This document shows, in pieces, positions 59,282 through 64,000 of a stretch of DNA of 64,000 nt. The notes below the pieces were generated by a model, which was not told the origin of the DNA, made no database searches, and saw only the letters and a list, made by a program, of their open reading frames with translations. The position numbers were made by a program, and so were the translations under genes. Source of the DNA: Cohnella zeiphila (GTDB lineage: Bacteria; Bacillota; Bacilli; Paenibacillales; Paenibacillaceae); contig NZ_JACJVO010000028.1 of the NCBI RefSeq assembly GCF_014212055.1, positions 62,001 to 126,000 of the forward strand, read 5' to 3'. Numbering within the stretch: position 1 is the stretch's first letter; each line of letters opens with the position of its first letter.

Positions 59282-60875
59282 TCTGCTCGTCGTGGACGAT
59301 GAGGAAGTGGCTATCCGCGGCATCGCGGAGGGAATCGATTGGTCGGCGCTGCCGCTCGCCCATATTTTTACCGCGTACGACGCCGAAGAGGCGCGCCGGA
59401 TCCTCGGCGAGCATCCGATCCACGTGATGATCTCGGACATCGATATGCCCCAAGAGAACGGCATCGAGCTGCTTGCCTGGGCGAACGTCCACTCTCCCCA
59501 GACGAAGACGATCTTTCTGACCGGACACGCCGATTTCAAATACGCCCAGCAGGCGGTGCATTTGTCGGGCTTCGACTATATGCTGAAGCCGATCGACCAC
59601 GCCCTGCTCAGGCAAGCGGTCGAGAAGGCGCTGGACGAGGTGGCCGGCCGGGAGGAGGAGGAATCGCTGCGCCGAACGTACGAATTCTATTACGATCAGT
59701 GGAATCGTCAGCTTCCGCTGCTGGTCGAGAGGCTGTGGCAGGACGTGCTCAACCTTCGCCTCCCCGCTACCGAAGAGCAATTGCTGCCGGCGTTCGCGCT
59801 CTACGGCTTGAAGCTCGGGATGTCGTCCGCCATCGTTCCCGTTCTGATCAGCATCGAGGAATGGAAGCAGGAGTGGAGCGCGCGCGACGAAGAGATCATG
59901 ACCTACGCGCTGAAGAACGCCGCGGCCGACATTCTGCTGCGAGACCGCGAGGGGCATATCGTGCAGGAGCAGAACGGGATGCTGTTCGCTCTGCTGTACG
60001 ATGCGGACGAGGATGTAGAGGAGCTGGCGGAGCGCTGCCGGGAATATATTCGCAAGTGCTCCGAGTATTTGTACGGAATCGTATCCTGTTACATCGGCGA
60101 GCCGGTCACGGCCGGCGGGCTGCGGCAGGCCGTCCGGCAGCTGTCGGAGATGGAGCGCGGGAACGTCAGCAGGATGGGCGCCGTGCACCGGAAGGCCCCC
60201 GATGCCAAGCCGAAGCGGATGCAGGCGAACGTTCCCGATCTCGAAGAGTGGGGAGAGCTCGTCTTGCAAGGAAAAAAGCGCGAGGTGCTGGACCGGATCG
60301 AGCAGCTGTTCGACCGCCTTCAGCAGGAGGAAGCCGATCGCGACTACTTGTCCCGCTATTATTTTGGAATGATCCATATCGTCTATCAATTGCTGCAGAA
60401 GAAGAATCTATCGCCGGCGGAGTTATACGGGCAAGGAGAGTGGGAGAACGGGGTTCAAGCGATGAAATCGCTCGGCGCGATGAAGGCGTGGTCGATGAGA
60501 TTGCTCGGAAGCGCCGCGGATTACATGGACGGGCAGGGCATGATGATGTCCCAGACCGTCGTGAAGGTCCGGCAATTTATCGACGATCATCTTCATCTCG
60601 ATCTCAACCGGGAATCGATCGCCGAGCAGGTCTACTTGAACCCGGCCTACTTGTCCCGGCTGTTCCGCAAGGAGACGGGCTTATCGCTGACCGACTACAT
60701 GGTCGACCGCAGAACGTCCCAAGCGAAAGTCGAGCTTGCCCGCACCAATAACAAGATCAGCGATATCGCGAGCTCGGTCGGCTACTGCAACTTCTCGCAC
60801 TTCTCGAAGCTGTTCAAGAAGATGACGGGATTGACGCCTCAGGAGTATCGCAAGAGGCATCAAGACGTCACGTAA
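59274..60875 (+). CDS. Response regulator, AraC-type output (YesN-like)
   Basis: A 533-residue regulator. The receiver domain has the acidic pair in VVDDEE (residues 6-11), phospho-accepting Asp55 in MISDIDMPQ and the Lys in MLKPIDHALL. A long middle region follows, and the C-terminal AraC DNA-binding domain (VRQFIDDHLHLDLNRESIAE, LSRLFRKETGLSLTDYM, ISDIASSVGYCNFSHFSKLF) ends the chain. ATG 59274 follows AAGGAGAGGTTGCCC. Its probable targets are the repeat pairs at 60880-60914 and 62918-62952. Confidence 0.93.
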   Translation: MYNLLVVDDEEVAIRGIAEGIDWSALPLAHIFTAYDAEEARRILGEHPIHVMISDIDMPQENGIELLAWANVHSPQTKTIFLTGHADFKYAQQAVHLSGFDYMLKPIDHALLRQAVEKALDEVAGREEEESLRRTYEFYYDQWNRQLPLLVERLWQDVLNLRLPATEEQLLPAFALYGLKLGMSSAIVPVLISIEEWKQEWSARDEEIMTYALKNAAADILLRDREGHIVQEQNGMLFALLYDADEDVEELAERCREYIRKCSEYLYGIVSCYIGEPVTAGGLRQAVRQLSEMERGNVSRMGAVHRKAPDAKPKRMQANVPDLEEWGELVLQGKKREVLDRIEQLFDRLQQEEADRDYLSRYYFGMIHIVYQLLQKKNLSPAELYGQGEWENGVQAMKSLGAMKAWSMRLLGSAADYMDGQGMMMSQTVVKVRQFIDDHLHLDLNRESIAEQVYLNPAYLSRLFRKETGLSLTDYMVDRRTSQAKVELARTNNKISDIASSVGYCNFSHFSKLFKKMTGLTPQEYRKRHQDVT

Positions 60876-60941
60876 CCAAGTCACGAGACCGTTAAAGAGG
60901 TCACGACGGCGTTAGAGGACGGGGCCCGATTTTCCTACAAT
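60867..60941 (+). promoter_or_regulatory. Response-regulator operator and promoter of the permease genes
   Basis: GTCACGAGACCGTTA (60880-60894) and GTCACGACGGCGTTA (60900-60914) are 15-mers of the form GTCACG-N4-CGTTA starting 20 bp apart. A third GTCACG lies at 60867. A -10-like TACAAT (60936-60941) follows 21 bases after the second repeat, placing it at the -35 position. The same arrangement occurs before the binding-protein gene. Confidence 0.75.
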
Positions 60942-60979
60942 AAGAGCGAGGGAGTTGAGAAGAAGGAGGGAGAGGCATC

Positions 60980-61957
60980 ATGGCGAATTCGGCCGCGGAA
61001 GCGATTACGGCGGCTCGCGCTCCGGAGGCCAAACGGCGCAAATGGACGCTGCTGAGGACATTTCGGGTGTATTGGATGTTTTATTTGATGCTGCTGCCGG
61101 GAGTCGCGCTGCTGGTTCTCAACAACTACTTGCCCATGTTCGGCATCGTGATCGCCTTCAAGAACATCAACTACACGGACGGGATTCTGGGCAGCCCGTG
61201 GGTCGGCTTGCGCAACTTCGAGTACCTGTTCAAGACGTCGGACGCCTGGATCATTACGAGAAACACGCTGGCTTACAATTCGGTGTTCATCGCGATCAAC
61301 ATGGTCATTCCGCTCGCGATCGCCATCATGCTGAACGAGATCAAGAACCGTTTTATCGCCAAGACGCATCAGACGATCATGTTTCTGCCGTATTTTCTAT
61401 CGTATATCGTCATCAGCTACCTCGTATTCGGTTTTCTCAGCGACGAGCACGGCTACCTGAACGGCACGCTGCTCCCGGCGCTCGGGCTCGATCCGGTGCG
61501 ATGGTACTTCACGAAGGAAGTGTGGCCGTTCCTTCTGACGATCGTCAATACGTGGAAAGGAATGGGCTATTACACCGTCATTTATATGGCCGCCATCATC
61601 GGCATCGACGAGGAGCTTTACGAAGCCGCGACCATCGACGGCGCCAGCCGGTTCAAGCAGCTGACAAGCATTACGGTGCCGCTCATTATGCCGATCATCA
61701 TGATCATGATGCTGCTGCAGATCGGCCGGATCTTCAATGCCGACTTCGGGCTGTTCTTCCAGGTGACCCGCGACTCGGGCGTGCTCTTCCCGGTGACGAA
61801 CGTCATCGATACGTACGTTTATCGCACGTTCCTGACCGTCGGGGATATCGGCTTGTCCTCCGCTGCGGGGCTGCTGCAGTCGGTTGTCGGATTCGCGCTC
61901 GTGTTCTTTTCGAACTACGTCGTGCGATCCTTCAATAAAGATAACGCGCTTTTCTAG
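60980..61957 (+). CDS. ABC transporter permease (LplB type)
   Basis: A 325-residue permease with six predicted spans. It begins VYWMFYLMLLPGVALLVLNN around residue 30, and the EAA loop IDEELYEAATIDGASRFKQL is near residue 212. The C-terminus SNYVVRSFNKDNALF is typical of LplB proteins. GAGGGAGAGGCATC precedes the ATG. It is the first gene under the direct-repeat promoter and pairs with the next permease; no ATPase gene follows. Confidence 0.93.
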   Translation: MANSAAEAITAARAPEAKRRKWTLLRTFRVYWMFYLMLLPGVALLVLNNYLPMFGIVIAFKNINYTDGILGSPWVGLRNFEYLFKTSDAWIITRNTLAYNSVFIAINMVIPLAIAIMLNEIKNRFIAKTHQTIMFLPYFLSYIVISYLVFGFLSDEHGYLNGTLLPALGLDPVRWYFTKEVWPFLLTIVNTWKGMGYYTVIYMAAIIGIDEELYEAATIDGASRFKQLTSITVPLIMPIIMIMMLLQIGRIFNADFGLFFQVTRDSGVLFPVTNVIDTYVYRTFLTVGDIGLSSAAGLLQSVVGFALVFFSNYVVRSFNKDNALF

Positions 61958-61968
61958 GAGGGAAACTT

Positions 61969-62904
61969 ATGGAGACAGCAGCGGAGAAGGTTCTGTCCGG
62001 GTCCAATCCGAAAAATCGGCTTCCTTCCGCGGCATCGCTTTGCATCCACGTTTTTTTCGTCCTGTATTCGCTCTTCTGCATCATTCCGATCGTGCTGATC
62101 GTATCGGTGTCGATCTCCAACGAGAATTCGGTCGTCCGGGAAGGCTACAAGTTCATTCCTTCCGGATTCGATCTGGCGGCTTACCGTTTCCTGCTTCACG
62201 ATCTGCATCAGATCCTGAGGTCGTACGGCGTCTCGATCATCGTCACCGTCGTCGGAACGGCGCTCAGTATGATCATTATCGCCCTGTACGCGTATCCGAT
62301 ATCCCGCAGACAGTTCCCGCACGCGAAGTTCTTCACGTTCTTCGTCTTCTTCACGATGCTGTTCGGCGGCGGTCTCGTGCCTTGGTATCTCGTCTACGTC
62401 CAGATGCTCGACCTCAAGAATACGCTCTGGTCGCTCATCATGCCGCTCATCATGGCCCCTTTCTGGGTGCTGATCGTGCGTACGTTCTTCTCCACGACCA
62501 TCCCGGGAGAAGTGCTGGAATCGGCGAAGATCGACGGGGCGGGCGAGCTACGCATCTTCATCCGGATCGTGCTGCCGCTCTCCATGCCGGTCATGGCGAC
62601 CGTCGCGCTGTTCCAGACGCTTACGTATTGGAACGACTGGTTCCTCAGTCTCGTGTTCATCACGAACGACAACAATATATCGGTTCAATATTTGCTCTAT
62701 AAGATGCTCGCCAACATTCAATACCTGTCCAGCAACCCCACGGCGGCGGCGGAGATCGCGAAGGCGGGCGGCATGTTCAACTTCCCGAGCGAGACGGTCC
62801 GCATGGCGCTCGTCATCGTCGGCGTCGGGCCGATCATCTTCGCGTATCCGTTCTTCCAGAAGTACTTCGTGAAAGGGCTGACGGTCGGCGCGGTCAAAGG
62901 CTGA
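61969..62904 (+). CDS. Carbohydrate ABC transporter permease (YtcP type)
   Basis: A 311-residue permease. Spans begin LCIHVFFVLYSLFCIIPIVL (about 25-45), and the EAA loop IPGEVLESAKIDGAGELRIF lies near residue 185. It ends FVKGLTVGAVKG. It starts 12 bases after its partner behind AGGAGGGAAACTT. The binding-protein gene follows with its own repeat-bearing promoter. Confidence 0.93.
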   Translation: METAAEKVLSGSNPKNRLPSAASLCIHVFFVLYSLFCIIPIVLIVSVSISNENSVVREGYKFIPSGFDLAAYRFLLHDLHQILRSYGVSIIVTVVGTALSMIIIALYAYPISRRQFPHAKFFTFFVFFTMLFGGGLVPWYLVYVQMLDLKNTLWSLIMPLIMAPFWVLIVRTFFSTTIPGEVLESAKIDGAGELRIFIRIVLPLSMPVMATVALFQTLTYWNDWFLSLVFITNDNNISVQYLLYKMLANIQYLSSNPTAAAEIAKAGGMFNFPSETVRMALVIVGVGPIIFAYPFFQKYFVKGLTVGAVKG

Positions 62905-62917
62905 CTTTGGCAAAAAG

Positions 62918-62979
62918 GTCACGTAAGCGATAACAAAGTCACGATTGCGTTAGAATGTTCGGAATATTCGGACTAAAAT
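62918..62979 (+). promoter_or_regulatory. Response-regulator operator and promoter of the binding-protein gene
   Basis: GTCACGTAAGCGATA (62918-62932) and GTCACGATTGCGTTA (62938-62952) are 20 bp apart, and TAAAAT (62974-62979) follows 22 bases after the second repeat. This matches the permease promoter in repeat sequence, spacing and distance to the -10. Confidence 0.75.
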
Positions 62980-63040
62980 AAATTCGCTGGCTGAATATGC
63001 CATGCCAGTGAAAATGTGGCTAAGGGAGGTCATTTCGCTT

Positions 63041-64000
63041 ATGAAGCAAATGAAGAAAAAAGCCTCGATCGTTCTTCTTCTCGGCATGACCACATCGCTC
63101 GTGCTGTCGGCCTGCGGAGGCGGGAACAACGGCAATAACGGCAGCTCCGGCGGCAGTCCGAGCGGCAGCGCAGGCGGCAGCGCAAGCGCAAGTCCGTCCG
63201 CGTCGCCCTCCGACAGCGGAGGCAGCAAGGCAAGCGGCGATTCGTCCACGGCGAGCGTGGCGGCCGATCTGAAGCCGTACAAGCTGAAAGTCGTGTACGA
63301 GGGGCCGCCGCAGCCGGACGAGAAAAAAGTGGAAGATGCGATGAACAAGATTTTGACGGAGAAGATCAACGCGACGATCGACCTGATTCCGATCGACTGG
63401 GGCGTCTGGGACGACAAGATGAACCTGATGATCGCTTCCCGCGAGCCGGTCGACGTGCTGTTCACCGCCCAATGGAACGGCTATTCCAAGAACGTGGCGA
63501 AAGGCGCCTATCTGGATCTCGGCGATCTGCTCAAGCAATACGGCCAGGGCATCATCGATTCGCTGGATCCGGCTTTCCTGGAAGGCTCGAAGATCAACGG
63601 CAAAAACTACGGCATCCCGACGAACAAGGAGCTGGCGTTCGCGGGGGGACTCGTCTACCGCAAGGACATCGCCGACGAGCTCGGCCTGGATATGAGCCAG
63701 GTGAAGAAGCCGGAAGATTTGGACGCCATCTATAAAACCGTCAAGGAGAAAAAGCCGGACATGATTCCGCTCTACATGATGGGCGGCTCGCTGGTCGGCC
63801 AGCTGACGGAGTTCGACTCGCTCGGCGACGGCACCATTCCGGGCGTCATCGAGAAAGAAAAGACGGATACGACCGTGAAGCTGGCGCAAGATTTCGACGT
63901 TTACAAGCGAATGGTCAACATTACGCGCGATTATTACCAGAAAGGCTATATCAATAAGGACGCGGCCACGACCCAGCTTTCGGAAGGCGACGCCTTCAAG
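63041..64000 (+). CDS. Extracellular solute-binding lipoprotein (LipO type), truncated by the window end
   Basis: 320 codons are present and the gene continues beyond the window. ATG 63041 follows AAGGGAGGTCATTTCGCTT. The signal peptide KKKASIVLLLGMTTSLVLSA leads to the lipobox Cys (residue about 24), then a Ser/Gly/Ala-rich linker to about residue 75. The mature domain starts YKLKVVYEGPPQPDEKKVED and continues with GVWDDKMNLMIASREPVDVL, then GKNYGIPTNKELAFAGGLVY, as in LipO/YtcQ proteins. It supplies the two permeases upstream. Confidence 0.92.
   Translation, partial: MKQMKKKASIVLLLGMTTSLVLSACGGGNNGNNGSSGGSPSGSAGGSASASPSASPSDSGGSKASGDSSTASVAADLKPYKLKVVYEGPPQPDEKKVEDAMNKILTEKINATIDLIPIDWGVWDDKMNLMIASREPVDVLFTAQWNGYSKNVAKGAYLDLGDLLKQYGQGIIDSLDPAFLEGSKINGKNYGIPTNKELAFAGGLVYRKDIADELGLDMSQVKKPEDLDAIYKTVKEKKPDMIPLYMMGGSLVGQLTEFDSLGDGTIPGVIEKEKTDTTVKLAQDFDVYKRMVNITRDYYQKGYINKDAATTQLSEGDAFK

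Noticed and set aside
57410..59539. A 709-codon minus-strand frame opposite the histidine kinase gene
   Set aside because: The plus-strand frame has every kinase motif; the antisense frame is a codon-bias shadow.

Overview
The window looks like a chromosomal segment of a Paenibacillaceae member (Paenibacillus/Cohnella-like, Bacillota). This rests on the GC-rich coding sequence combined with strong AGGAGG ribosome binding sites, frequent TTG/GTG starts, Bacillus-type small genes (YmaF, DUF4180, DUF3626), LplB/YtcP-type sugar permeases with lipoprotein binding proteins, and a YesM/YesN-type two-component pair. No tRNA, rRNA, CRISPR array or intact insertion sequence was seen.

Region 1 (1-15,000) is mixed housekeeping and accessory DNA: the tail of an ABC ATPase, DUF3626 and YmaF proteins, an AT-richer patch (about 1,900-3,750) with a transposase remnant, a VOC protein and a membrane protein, then an SDR/MerR pair with a textbook 19-bp-spacer promoter. 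At 5.2-6.6 kb is a decayed peptide-maturation/export locus: a double-glycine leader peptide gene, then an SurA-like maturation gene fused out of frame by deletion to the ATPase half of an exporter. A run of small enzymes follows, with a pgsA-like gene that has lost its catalytic motif. Next come a cell-wall hydrolase and a secreted GxGYxYP protein. From 13 to 15 kb are a lipoprotein and an AraC regulator.

Region 2 (15,000-24,000) holds a hairpin-repeat array in front of a large DUF5107/TPR protein, a palindromic element next to an aminoglycoside-phosphotransferase remnant, an SRPBCC protein, hflX with a leader that reads as a uORF-controlled attenuator, and a LacI-type regulator fused to a solute-binding-protein domain.

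Region 3 (24,000-46,700) is the centrepiece: a sulfated-glycan utilisation locus. It encodes a formylglycine-generating enzyme with its two catalytic cysteines, a ROK regulator, two ABC sugar importers (each binding protein plus two permeases, no ATPase), five Cys-type sulfatases without signal peptides, a GH27-like glycosidase, an AraC regulator, a secreted Asp-box beta-propeller and a Gfo/Idh oxidoreductase. The layout implies import of sulfated oligosaccharides followed by desulfation in the cytoplasm.

Region 4 (46,900-57,320) continues as catabolism: an aldose epimerase behind a perfect LacI-type operator, a MocD/MocE/MocF-like triad (desaturase-fold oxygenase, Rieske ferredoxin, ferredoxin reductase) suited to oxidative O-demethylation, a second Gfo/Idh enzyme, a sugar isomerase, then an SDR + FAH-family hydrolase pair, an IclR regulator and another isomerase. 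A plausible overall job is degradation of a sulfated and O-methylated polysaccharide; the exact glycan cannot be read from sequence.

Region 5 (57,400-64,000) is a YesM/YesN-type two-component system followed by an LplB/YtcP/LipO-type importer. The promoters of the permease genes and of the binding-protein gene carry the same pair of direct repeats, the likely response-regulator operator. The binding-protein gene runs off the window end.
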